From Lonicera japonica (taxonomy: Eukaryota > Streptophyta > Magnoliopsida > Dipsacales > Caprifoliaceae): a stretch of DNA of 64,000 nucleotides. The stretch spans positions 32,357,248 to 32,421,247 of the forward strand of contig CM038467.1 of NCBI GenBank assembly GCA_021464415.1. Reading direction: 5' to 3'. The position numbers and the translations under genes were made by a program. The notes beneath the pieces were generated by a model. The model did no database searches. It saw nothing but the letters and a program-made list of their open reading frames with translations, and had not been told where the DNA came from. Shown piece by piece: positions 47,613 through 57,434 of this stretch (position 1 is the first letter of the stretch; each line of letters starts with the position of its first letter).

Positions 47613-48663
47613 GAATCTCTACACAATACCCCTAGACTGAACAAAAATCCCTAGCTAATATTTTATATTCCATTGTTTATATATAGATACATAATCAATT
47701 GCATAATCCCGAGGTGTTGTCAGCTATTACAAATTAAGGCATACATACACACATATTTCTCTAAAGAAGTTTTATTACTCCTTAAATTGAATACGTACGA
47801 GTAGTACATGCATCGCCTGTGCATGTAGTCTAGTATATATAATATACTCTTGTATAATTGCAATGGTGGAAGATAATATTAGTGAGAAGAAGTTGATGGA
47901 GCAAAAGAAATTGGGAGGATTTTGTATAGCTGGAGGAGTGGAGATGGTGAATGGCGGGAGAAACTGCGTATGGTTTGAAGTGAAGGAAGTTAGGTGTGTT
48001 TCATTAGAATAATTGCCCCTTTTTTTAGCTTGGAAAGTGACAAAGTAAAGTGGAGTCTCAATAGTTCCACTCTTTTTCTTATATAAGAAATTATTTTGAG
48101 TTAAGTATATTTATCTTGCAAAAAAAATCACTTTCTTTCTCTTTTGTGAACAATTTGGTAAAGGAACATTATAATAATAGGTGGAGAGCAAATTAATTTT
48201 GATGCACAATTAGATACACACTATTCTTTAATATTATAATATTTCTATCTTAAAAAATTATCGATATTTAAGTATTAAAATACTCATATGGAGTATACTA
48301 TTCTTTATATGTTTATGATAATGTAATTTAAAATGGGCAAAGTATAATTTTTTCGAAAAATAGGTTGGGCAAAACCAAAGTTATTACATCTTAATTTTTT
48401 TTTTAAATTATTCACTAAATTAAACACCTTTGAAAATTAAGGCTGGCATATGCATGGCTCCGCCACTGAAGATGATGAATTTATAACAGTACCTTCTTTG
48501 TTGAATTTAGGTCAGTTATTAAAAAAAAAAAAGAAGAGGGAACAACCTTATTACAAGGAGAAGGTGAATAACGTGTTTTTTTTTGTGTGTGGGTCTGAAT
48601 TATTGTAGTTGATAACCCTCAAACATTCTTAATTTGTCTTCCATATTTTCTCCACTCGCTTAC

Positions 48664-49040
48664 CTTGTGTTTGGATGGAGAAAAGAAAATTGTGATATGA
48701 GTAAAAGTTTGGATTTGAAACATGGAAAAGTGGAAGTCCATCGTTTGGTAAAATTAGCGAATAACTTAAAATTTACACGCTGTAAATTTGCTATAATTTG
48801 CCTTTTAAAAGTATCGATTTAAAATTCCATGGTATGAGGTGTCATTCTCCAAATTACAAGTTAAAATAAGTGATATTGTAATTTACTTACAATAAGTGAT
48901 ATTGTAATTTACATCATTTTTAAAATTCTACATACAACATCCAAACATGAGAAATTACAATTGAAAAACTTTAAATGATGGAATCTTAAGTTCTACCATT
49001 TACAATTTCTATGACTTTTAATTACTCCATCAAAACATAG
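48664..49040. mobile_element. MITE-like element, copy B
   Basis: Paralogue of 4768-5123, with ends cttgtgtttggatggag and, reverse-complemented, ctatgttttgatggag. It has a small internal duplication of 'aagtgatattgtaatttac' (about 48870-48915) that copy A lacks. Confidence 0.45.
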
Positions 49041-50004
49041 AAAATAAATTAATTTTGAAAGATGTAAATTATGGACAAAAAGTAATCAAAATTCAAACCA
49101 AGGACCATGCATGAAATATAAATTTTTTGGGTGCAATTATTGTCACTCTACTAACATTATCTGGCTCTCATTGTCAAAGGGTTCAAGGATACAGAAGCTA
49201 AGCCCCTCAACGTTGGAGTATTTGAGGATATAAAGGGATTTTTTTGAGTTAGAGTTAACTCCTAATTTGCTATAATTTAACGGGGGTGTTAACACGGTTA
49301 ATTTTTTTTAAGTGGGCTAAAATGCCCTAATCTTTGTCATTCAATTATTATTAAAGAAGCTTCTGTCAGAACACAAAATCCAAAAACTTCTTCTAAAAAA
49401 TCCAAGAAAGTATTTCATCTCCTCCCCCAAATCTTCTCCATTTCAACCTTTAAGATACCCATTTGGTAATTTCACTCAATTGCTTCATCTTCACTCACAA
49501 AATAAAAAATACCAATAAATCAAACCAATCAAACTAAACTTAGATCTTCAAAACAAACTCTCAAATGCCTTTATCAAATTTGAGATCTCAAAGGTGAGTT
49601 CTGGATAGACATAGAAACATATAGATACAGGTTTGTGTATACATGTGTGTATATGCATATAACATGTTAAATTTCAAGTTAAAAACACATAGCACCCATG
49701 AAGTTTGCACCGAGTTTCCCTCTTGTCCATAAAGTTTCATTTCATATTTTGGACTGAGTTCCACTTTTGTCCAAATTAAAAGTGGACGTGTCATCCAAAA
49801 AACCAATGGAATCCATCACATGCGCATCATGTGGGGGGCATAAATGGTATTCTTTTTTCTCATTAGCCCCTTTTCCCCTCTTCGTTTTGTTTCTCTCTCT
49901 TTTGTTAGCCATAAATCTTTGACATTAGCCTAATTTGATCAAAATAGTATAAAGAGGAGCAAATAGCATCAACAAAGGCGATTTGAAGAAATCTAAGGCG
50001 TAAA
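49041..50004. other. Non-coding part of copy B
   Basis: It contains about 550 bp (49155-49690) with no counterpart in copy A, where 5220-5240 runs straight on. A repeated 'gtttgcaccgagttccactttt' theme is shared with 5250-5310. No coding region is supported. Confidence 0.5.
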
Positions 50005-50059
50005 ATGGGTTATTACTTGCGAATTCCTGACATTGAAGAATTTGGTTGCCCTATATACA
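50005..50059 (+). pseudogene. Short conserved exon-like ATG segment (copy B)
   Basis: Counterpart of 5526-5580: MGYYLRIPDIEEFGCPIY, same length and frame, with the site after it read as AGTTAGT rather than GGTTAGT. It precedes the PB1-like remnant by about 240 bp. Confidence 0.35.
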
Positions 50060-50297
50060 GTTAGTCACTCAATGTTGGTTCATTTTTTACTTTGTTTTGG
50101 TAGTATATAGTTTTGTGCGTAATTTATGTATAATATTGTTAGTAAATGTCAGTGTATTTAAAGTATGCATTGTTATTTTATTATTTGTAATTTTTTTTTC
50201 ATAATGTGTTGATTGTAGCTTGTAGTTCTTTGTGGCCCCCTTGTGCACTTTGTTTTTGATAATGTTATATATAATATTGTTTTAATGGTGGTCCTTA

Positions 50298-50481
50298 TTT
50301 GAAAATCCATATGTTGCTTATTCTGGAGAGTTTACCATTAAAATAAATCACGGGTTATTTTAATAACATGACAATTAATATTTATTGTGGGACCAACTGT
50401 AAAGTATCATATTTTGATAACCGTGAAGTGGATAAACTTTCGTTGTTTGAACTAATGGCAATGGTAGAAGAGTGTCAATAA
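50298..50481 (+). pseudogene. MULE PB1-like domain remnant, uninterrupted (copy B)
   Basis: It reads FENPYVAYSGEFTIKINHG, then a 1-bp frame change, then NNMTINIYCGTNCKVSYFDN followed by REVDKLSLFELMAMVEECQ and a stop. This is the N-terminal PB1-like domain seen in plant MuDR-type transposases. It shows what the CACTA element interrupted in copy A. No transposase catalytic domain follows. Confidence 0.6.
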
Positions 50482-51149
50482 AGATGATGAAGTTAAGGTG
50501 TTTTTGGAATCAGAGGCCCTTTGAATGTTATCTATAGCACAAATAAAACCCCTAAAAAAGCAAGGGACAAAACATGGGGCCAAACAAGGGATCAAATTGA
50601 AATCTAATTGATAGTGGTAGTGACTATGATGGTTTAAGCTCTTTTATTTATGAGACTATGTATGAGTATATTGATGGCAGTGGTGATGACGATGAAATGT
50701 TTGGGCAGTTTGTTGACAATGAGGTAGAATATCAATTTTCTTAGCAATATCTCTCCACATTTTTGTTGACGGAGTTCCCACATAACGATTGAAGCTATAG
50801 GAGTTGAGCTTTTAAAGTATCTATCATTGGTTTCGCTCCTTCAAACAGTAATTTCTTCTATTTACTAGACCCTGATCTACAGTTTTTCAATTTTTGTACA
50901 ACAAAAAAATTCGAAGAACCTCTATTTGGGATTCCCAGCTAGCCTTAATAACTTCCACATAATCTCGATGTTAAAGGCACATTAGTTCAAATCTAAACTT
51001 AAATTTTGGCTTGCTATGTGAGTAATCAAAATTTATGATAATAAGGCAGTAATACGAAACCTTTCTAGTCTCATGAATTACAATAGAATTCGGAATGACT
51101 CTATCCAATGTACATTCACCACAGCCCTATCAATGCGCTGCTTGATATT
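50482..51149 (+). repeat. Duplicated segment, copy B middle part
   Basis: Collinear with 26057-26697. A 60-bp insertion relative to copy A lies near 50520-50560. It stops at TSD ATT (51147-51149) of the second CACTA. Confidence 0.85.
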
Positions 51150-51249
51150 TACTACACCAAAAATCATCTTAAGAGACTGACTTTTTTTGGCCAGTCGCTT
51201 AAACACTTCTTAGGCAACTAACATTATTGTCCGTCACTTAAGCATGCTT

Positions 51250-51670
51250 AAGCGACTACACTTAAGCGACTAGAATTAATTAGTCGCCTAGGAGGCTCTT
51301 AGGCGACTACACTTCATCGACCATCCTTTGTTAGTCGCCTAAGAAACCTTATGCGACTACACTTAAGAGACTGACCTATGTTCATCACTTAAGAGATCTT
51401 AAGCGACTACACTTAAGCGACTAGAGTTAATTAGTCGCCTAGGAGGCTCCTATGCGACTATACTTCAGCGACCATCCTTTGTTAGTCACCTAAGAGACCT
51501 TATGCGACTACACTTAAGAGACTGACCTATGTTCGTCACCTAAGAGATCTTAAGCGACTACACTTAAGCGACTATAGTTAAGTAGTCGCCTAGGAGGCTC
51601 TTATGCGACTATACTTCAGCGACCATCCTTTGTTAGCCGCTTAAGAGACCTTATGCGACTACGCTTAAGT
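51250..51670. repeat. Left subterminal array: 151-bp units, 2.8 copies
   Basis: Units start at 51250, 51401 and 51552, each with aagcgactacacttaagcg. Within each unit the 10-bp motif occurs about six times in both orientations (agtcgcctaagg/ttaggcgact variants), making a higher-order repeat of binding-site-like motifs. Confidence 0.9.
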
Positions 51671-52561
51671 GTATTTTCTTTTATATAAAGCTTTTTCTCA
51701 TAATGTATTTTGGTTGGAGGAGAGGCTATTTGGGCAATTTTAAGGTGCAAATCACTATTTCTATCACCAAAGGCTTTGTTCTTGCCTCCTATTTGATTTT
51801 TAGGTTAGTATAATCTCTCTTATTCATCTTAATTCGTTACTAATCTTAATTTTTTACTAAATTTTGTGTTCATAATAGTTAGATTGAGTTAATTAGTGTT
51901 AAAAATGTAGTTTTAGTGTTAATTTAAATATTTTTATATATAATATTATGTATAATACTATATTTATCTATTATTATATATATAAATATTTATTAGAAAA
52001 ATATATTAATTTATAAAAGAAAATTATATAATATAAATTATTATTATTTCATTACACTATCCTTGATATTTAAATAAATGATTATATACTTTTCAAGTGC
52101 TTTGATGATTTAGGTACAAGACAAATGCTTCAAATAAGTTCGTTTCTGTTATCATTATAAATTAAACATAAAATATTCACAATAAGCAAGGAAGCACAAA
52201 TACGTATTTTATATGATACAATTCTACACTAATTAGGGATATGATGAGTCTTTAAAAATTAAGGATTTGATACTTAAAATTAAGACTTCTTTATATATAT
52301 ATATATATAACTATAAAGAAGTCTTAATTTTAATAAAATATATCAATCTATATCTATATCTATAAAAGTACAAATAATTTAAGCGTTTTTTTTTTGTAAA
52401 GATAATCTAATCAATATATTTAATATCTATTAATTATTTTTTATAAATAATAGGAAACATAGATAAGAGTTTGATGCAATGCTGTAAAGATTGGGACCCT
52501 ACATTCTAGGGATACTCAAATTCTTGGAGTTTGTAGCACGAAATACTAAAGAACCAACTGG
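51671..52561. other. Second CACTA, AT-rich leader or intron
   Basis: Contains long TA/AT-rich stretches (51930-52060, 52290-52430) including a palindrome-like aagtcttaatttt...aattaagacttc pair near 52275-52335. No coding. Confidence 0.5.
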
Positions 52562-52708
52562 ATTGTAAAGTGTCCTTGCACAAAGTGTCGCAACTATAAA
52601 CGGAAGCTTAATGTGAATGAGATGTGTAAGCATTTGACTGGTAATGATATTATAGAGGAGTATACTATATGGGACCAATACGGTAAAGCTTCAAACATAC
52701 GGGTTTAA
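52562..52708 (+). pseudogene. Transposase-associated domain fragment of the second CACTA
   Basis: A 48-codon open stretch ending at TAA. It opens IVKCPCTKCRN and continues EMCKHLTGND, EEYTIWDQYG. The CPC.KC...K...HL...GF...Y..W pattern is the zinc-binding Transposase-associated domain (PF13963) at the N-terminus of TNP2-type proteins. Nothing of the TNP2 catalytic body follows. The gene was truncated by internal deletion and the AT-rich DNA beyond is non-coding. Confidence 0.75.
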
Positions 52709-53193
52709 CAATGACGTGTTAAGCGATAATGAGGACCATGATGATGATGATTAACATGTTCCGATTTGTAATTCCTTAAATCGATTTCACTATTGTTATA
52801 ATAAATAAATAAATAAATAAATAATCTTCTTCAGCATTCTATAGCATATCTCCACTGCTACTGCAAGGTGATGCATTAACACGTACAATACCTGATATAA
52901 ACATAGGTACAGCTATAAGTAGAATGTTACAAAAGAACAAAAAATGAATAGGAAATGAAATCCATTTAAAACTTCTTCATTTTTTGAATTGAAAAGGGTA
53001 TTATTTTTCAATTATCTTATTTTTGACTAAATCCATAACTCTATTTTGATACTTTGTAATTGCTCTAGATTCAAGTTTAAAATCTATTTTTTATGACCTT
53101 GGGCCGCTTTTGTTCTTCAGTATTCTTTATCATTTTTTATCGTCACAGGACTTAAATAAATTAATAAATAATATTTTTCAGCATTTTTTTATT

Positions 53194-53195
53194 AA

Positions 53196-53282
<87 letters not shown>

Positions 53283-53294
53283 CATTATTATTAT
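53194..53294. repeat. (ATT)n microsatellite, about 100 bp
   Basis: Roughly 33 near-perfect ATT units with one ATC. The opposite-strand reading gives a long Asn run, which is an artefact. Confidence 0.97.
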
Positions 53295-53323
53295 GTAAAA
53301 GAAAAAAAAAGTATGTTACAGGC

Positions 53324-53845
53324 ACGGGTGACGGCATTAGAGGCTCGATTAGAAAGGGGTCTTTCTGCGTTAACCCGTTATGCTCCTTTGCTCCTCCTGA
53401 AGGTTCCTCGAGGTACCCTTTGTTGGCAGAAAATAACATGCATGTTGTTATTCCGACTGTGATGAATCTTCCAGAACCTGCTCCCAGAAGTTTTTTAAGG
53501 TTCTTTATGTCGGCAGAAGAGATTGCACCTGAGATCCCTCCGCCTACCGTGAATCTTATAGAAAACGGGGCTTTTCTAACTGAAGTGAATTTTTTTGGCA
53601 TTTCCGAATCCGTCCCATGACCAGGCTACTTTGGACGCCGTTTACCAGGCTACCTCGGACTGTTTTTTATCGCAATCTTCGTTAGATAATTTTGTTCGTA
53701 ATTTTGCCGAAACAACGGACCCTGACTAGACAGCTTTAAGGAATATTCGCCATGATTTTTCTGATTATTCTTCTTCTGATTTAAGTACTATTTTGAATTT
53801 TGGTACTGATGATCTTCGGATTCTTCAGCCTTTTTTGAGTGACTA
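53324..53845 (+). pseudogene. Unrecognised coding remnant inside the second CACTA
   Basis: It follows an acceptor-like TTACAG. One frame stays open from about 53328 to 53586 (RKGSFCVNPLCSFAPPEG; LPEPAPRSFLRFFMSAEE; PPPTVNLIENGAFLTEVNFF). Removing one T from the T7 run at 53589-53595 extends it through DQATLDAVYQATSDCF and DNFVRNFAETTDPD, a TAG that is one change from CAG, and TALRNIRHDFSDYSS to a natural stop near 53845 (RILQPFLSD). GC content and codon structure are higher than the surroundings. I do not recognise the family. It could be the C-terminal part of an element gene or a captured host-gene exon. Confidence 0.5.
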
Positions 53846-54864
53846 AATAATGTGCATCTCTAGTGAGGTTTTTTTTTACCTTTTTTGTGATTATATATAT
53901 CTGTCGCTCAAGGCAAATTTATTAAACGAAATATTTAGCGGGATTTTACTTTGTTTTTGTGTGCCGTCCGGCACGGTGAAATAAAAAAATATTATATACA
54001 AATAAAGAACCTAAATAATAGTTAGATTGAGCAAAAAATACATAATACCTAAATAACGTGCAATCCAAAACATATATTAAGAAAACTGTATACATAACCT
54101 ATATAATTAACTATAAAGCACGGGGTGGGGGAGGATATAATTTTATTTTATAGGTATGGATTAATAAATTTTAAATATGAATATTTTAATAATTTTTAGT
54201 TTTTATATTGTGCCGGACGGACGGGACATGTTTTACAAAATTATAATTATGCGGGTCCATCAATTAAAAGCTGTCCCCATCCTTTATTATCCTTTACACG
54301 TGGTATTGCTCAAAGGAAAGCATGAAATGGGCATGGCCCACCTAAATGATGATGCCCTTCAATTTAAAAAGGTGGCACATGGGTTTATCAAAAAAATGCT
54401 TTTGATTTTTTTTTCACTTAAGTAGCGGGGTTTTTTCTCTATCAGTTTCCCTCTTCTTTCTATATTTTTTTTTGGTTTCCCTCTAATTTTTTTTCACTTT
54501 TCCCTCCACCAGTTTCCCTTTTTAAGATTTTACTTGGTTTCCCTCTTTTCAAATTTGTTTTTTGTTTCCCTCTATTTGGTTTCCCAGATTTTTTTCTTCC
54601 TCTCCATTTCTACGCCCCACTATCGCCAAAGCCCCAAATCCCACCATCTTCCCTCAAACTCCGGCCACCACTACTTTTCCATGAAATCATCCTCCCCGGC
54701 ATCATTGAAATCTCCCACTCTCAACTTACACACAGTATATTTGCTTCAGTTTGTTGGGTAATTTTTCGGCTTTTTTTAATTTATTATTTTGTGATTATGT
54801 TGTTTGGGCTCTATTTGAAAGTTTTTGGTGTTAGAGATCTTAAGGAAATTTTAAATTCTTCTAT
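53846..54864. other. Second CACTA interior, non-coding
   Basis: AT-rich, with a T-rich stretch at 54410-54600 and a 'ggtttccctct' phrase repeated about five times (54440-54590). Downstream is a Pro/Ser-rich possible leader before the TNPA-like exon. Confidence 0.5.
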
Positions 54865-55405
54865 GGCTTTACAGAGATCTGAGGCTTATGCGGAAGCATA
54901 TGAGAAGAACGACCCTCAAACAGTAGTAAGATTATTTATTTATTTGTGACAATGATGCGACTTTAATTTAGTAATAGAGTTATTGGATTAATTGTTATTG
55001 GATTGTTATTTGCAAGAGAAAATGAGAGTCAGGGTGATGGCTCTCGTAGAAGAACAGAGAGCCGAACACCCCCTGCGCGAGGACAGCGAGGACGAAACGG
55101 TGATTGCTCTCCCACTTGCTTCACAAGTGAGTGTTATCGAGGGAGAGATTGGTCCGACGAGAGGGACGACGATTTCCGGCTTGGGAAGATCAGGTCGAAA
55201 GTTGCCTAAGAAGAGGGGTGGAGCTCGGGAGTTTGCTTCTGAGTCAATCTTGGCAAAGAAGGTCAAGTCTACAAAGGAGGAACTCACGACAGCGAACGAG
55301 CGCATTCGCCAGCTTGAGGGACAATACGGAGATATTCATGAGATAGTGAGGCATCTTAAGGAGACCCATGAGGCGGTGACTGGTTCCAATACCAGTCAGA
55401 GATGA
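54865..55405 (+). pseudogene. TNPA-like (Transposase_24 type) 3' exons of the second CACTA
   Basis: An exon remnant (about 54865-54933: MALQRSEAYAEAYEKNDPQT, then donor GTAAGA) is followed by a second exon open to 55405. The second exon carries KMRVRVMALVEEQRAEHPL, TRGTTISGLGRSGRKLPKKR (like the GRVRGLG..P segment of Transposase_24 proteins) and a C-terminal coiled coil (TKEELTTANERIRQLEGQYG). It resembles the C-terminal half of the 7190-9426 gene in layout but not closely in sequence. The N-terminal exons are missing. Confidence 0.65.
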
Positions 55406-55692
55406 ACTTGTTTATTTAACTAAATTTGTACTTTCGCGACTTTTGTTATTAGACTTGTATTTTTTTTAACAAGTTTTCAATGTTGTAAATGAAGTACATT
55501 TAATGTTTGTATGTTATTTGTGAATTATACACTTGTATTTGTGTTGAATTTTTATGTGAATAGTTGTTGAAATCATACTGATTTAAATTACAAGTTTGGT
55601 TATGAATAGGTTTGAATTGCAGGTGTGAATTGATTTAAATTGTAGGTTTGGCAAACCAGCAGACAGCTAGAATTGCATATGGTATTTCTTCA

Positions 55693-56285
55693 CTTAAGAG
55701 ACTGACAAATGCTATGTCAGTCGCTTAAGTGGCATATCTTTAGAGACTTCCAATTGCTATGTCAGTCACTTAAGTGGACAGCTTAAGCGACTGACAATTG
55801 TTATGTCCGTCGCTTAAGTGACCAACTTAAGAGACTGACAAATGCTATGTAAGTCGCTTAAGATGGCTAGCTTAAGAGACTGACAAATGCGATGTAAGTC
55901 GCTTAAGCTGGCTAGATTAAGAGATTGACAATTGCTATGTCAATCGCTTAAGTGACCAACTTAAGAGACTGACAAATACATTGCCAGTCGCTTAAGTGAC
56001 CTAGTTTAAGAGACTGAGAAATATATTGTTAGTCCCTTAATCTGGTTTTCTTAAGCGACTAATATATTTCCTTTAGTCACCTAAGCCTTAAGCGACGGAG
56101 TTTGAGTCCGTGGCTTAAGAGTTTCTTAAGCGACGGACTCATATTTCTCAGTCGCTTAAGAACTAAAGCCACTCAGCTTATGCAACTATACTTAAGCGAC
56201 TGACAATTAGTCGCTTAAGACTTAAGAGACTGGGAAGAGGTTTTAAGTGACTATGAGAATCAGTCTCTTAAAACCTTTTATCAAG
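55693..56285. repeat. Right subterminal array: about 45-bp hairpin units
   Basis: About eight units (55693-56045) repeat with a period near 45 bp. Each has cttaagagactgacaa on one side and a complementary tgtcagtcgcttaag on the other, so each can fold alone. Beyond 56045 the motif continues less regularly to the terminus. The layout differs from the 151-bp units at the left end. Confidence 0.9.
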
Positions 56286-56299
56286 TAGTGATTCCAGTC

Positions 56300-56690
56300 A
56301 CCATCCTTGTTATTATCCCATATAAAACTTGGTCACATCTAACAACAAGCTCTGCCATTCCATAATTTTATCGGGACTTGGCATAACTCCCCGTTCTTTA
56401 TCATATGGCTTGCCAACAACATTAAAATCATCGAAGACTATCCATATATGGGATATCAATGGAGCGAGTGAGTTTCGAGACATCATTATAGAGATTAGCA
56501 CTAATTTTAACATCAGAGTTCATATAGATGAATAAGGAGAGCCAATCAGTTCCTATATTTCCATTTTACATCGAGCATGGATCCCATTATAATAAGCTTT
56601 AGTGATGCTAACCTCGATATCATTGTTCCACCAGAGAGCAAGATCCCTGGCTACCCCCCGCGGGGTTTACATAACACCGATGAGAATGTA
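56300..56690 (-). pseudogene. LINE-type endonuclease fragment (copy B)
   Basis: Counterpart of 27611-27960. The clearest frame reads WIVFDDFNVVGKPYDKERGV and then PSPDKIMEWQSLL, matching the plant LINE endonuclease W...GDFN.I......GG pattern. Frame changes occur upstream. No reverse transcriptase is present. Confidence 0.6.
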
Positions 56691-57097
56691 GTTTTGCATT
56701 CTTAAAAGGTTTTGTTATTGTAATTTTGCATTAATATTCAGTTTTATGTTGGAAATCTCTTGTTAAGTTTGTTTTCAAGTAAGTGTGAAGTTTTCAGGTG
56801 ATTTGAAGCTCTTTAAGAGTTCGGTGTATAAGTGAAACACAAAACATCGAAAGTCAAATAAAAGGCAAAATGGTCATCCCATAGTATGAAAGCTTGAGAA
56901 GAAGTCTGGAACTTAAAGGAATTGAATATTGATAAGGCCAAATGAAGATTTAAGTAAGAATCGAAGGAAATAACGAAATGGAGAAAAATAGAAGTCTCAA
57001 CCAAAGCAAAATCAATTCCTCCATGCAGAATGAATCCCATAAGTGGAGTCGATTCCACACTGCAAAATGCATTCTAGAGTGGAGAATCGATTCTCCA

Positions 57098-57226
57098 AAA
57101 GAAATGCAATTCAAAATTAATATGATGAAAAACAACGTTTAGGGTTTTTGGATATCAAATATCAAGCGTTTACAAGCTTTTTATATTAATATATGGCAAA
57201 ACAAACCCTAGAAAATGAGTTTGAAA
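57098..57226 (-). repeat. Inverted block relative to copy A
   Basis: Reverse-complement match to 28411-28540 (both contain the phrase ttggatatcaaatatcaag or its complement), while both flanks stay collinear with copy A. A perfect 16-bp palindrome, GGAGAATCGATTCTCC (57081-57096), sits at the left breakpoint. Confidence 0.85.
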
Positions 57227-57434
57227 TGCATTTTGTTTTCAAAAATCAAAGCGTATAATTTGATTTATTAAATTAGTTCGCTAATTTATTATAAATTCAG
57301 AATTTGCATGCATTTAGTATTTTTCTAGCTTTTAATATATAGTGCACTAGCTTGGGATTTTAAGTTGAAATTGCATCTAATATGCTAAAATTCATTTAGT
57401 TAAGCATAATTATATCCTTGAATTAAAGAACTTA

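Larger units (their letters stand above)
43755..50346 (+). repeat. Duplicated segment, copy B left arm
   Basis: The counterpart of 1075-5858. It differs from copy A by carrying a complete TRIM with a nested solo LTR (45179-47306), by lacking the 1.1-kb block 1421-2505, and by many substitutions and small indels. At 50347-50349 it passes straight through ATC where copy A has the 20-kb CACTA. Confidence 0.9.
51150..56290 (+). mobile_element. Second CACTA-type transposon, 5.1 kb, deleted
   Basis: The right end, reverse-complemented, begins CACTACTTGATAAAAGG. The left end begins TACTACACCAAAAATC, so its first C has become T. The target duplication is ATT (51147-51149, 56291-56293), and copy A has the unoccupied site (26695-26697). 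The subterminal motif is TTAAGCGACT or TTAAGAGACT, unrelated to the motif of the 20-kb CACTA, so this is a different family. Internally, on the plus strand, it keeps a Transposase-associated fragment, an unrecognised coding remnant and a TNPA-like 3' part. The TNP2 body is gone. It is non-autonomous. Confidence 0.93.
56291..57434 (+). repeat. Duplicated segment, copy B right arm
   Basis: Collinear with 26698-29376. It lacks the solo LTR of copy A and the block 28541-29180, and contains an inverted stretch (57098-57226). Confidence 0.87.

Noticed and set aside
53161..53601. Minus-strand 146-codon open frame ending in a long Asn run
   Set aside because: The Asn run is the reverse reading of the (ATT)n microsatellite, and the rest is the antisense of the plus-strand coding remnant.
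54992..55305. Alternative frames at 55003-55209 (plus) and 55006-55305 (minus)
   Set aside because: Shadows of the TNPA-like exon, whose frame carries the family-like GLGR motif and coiled coil.
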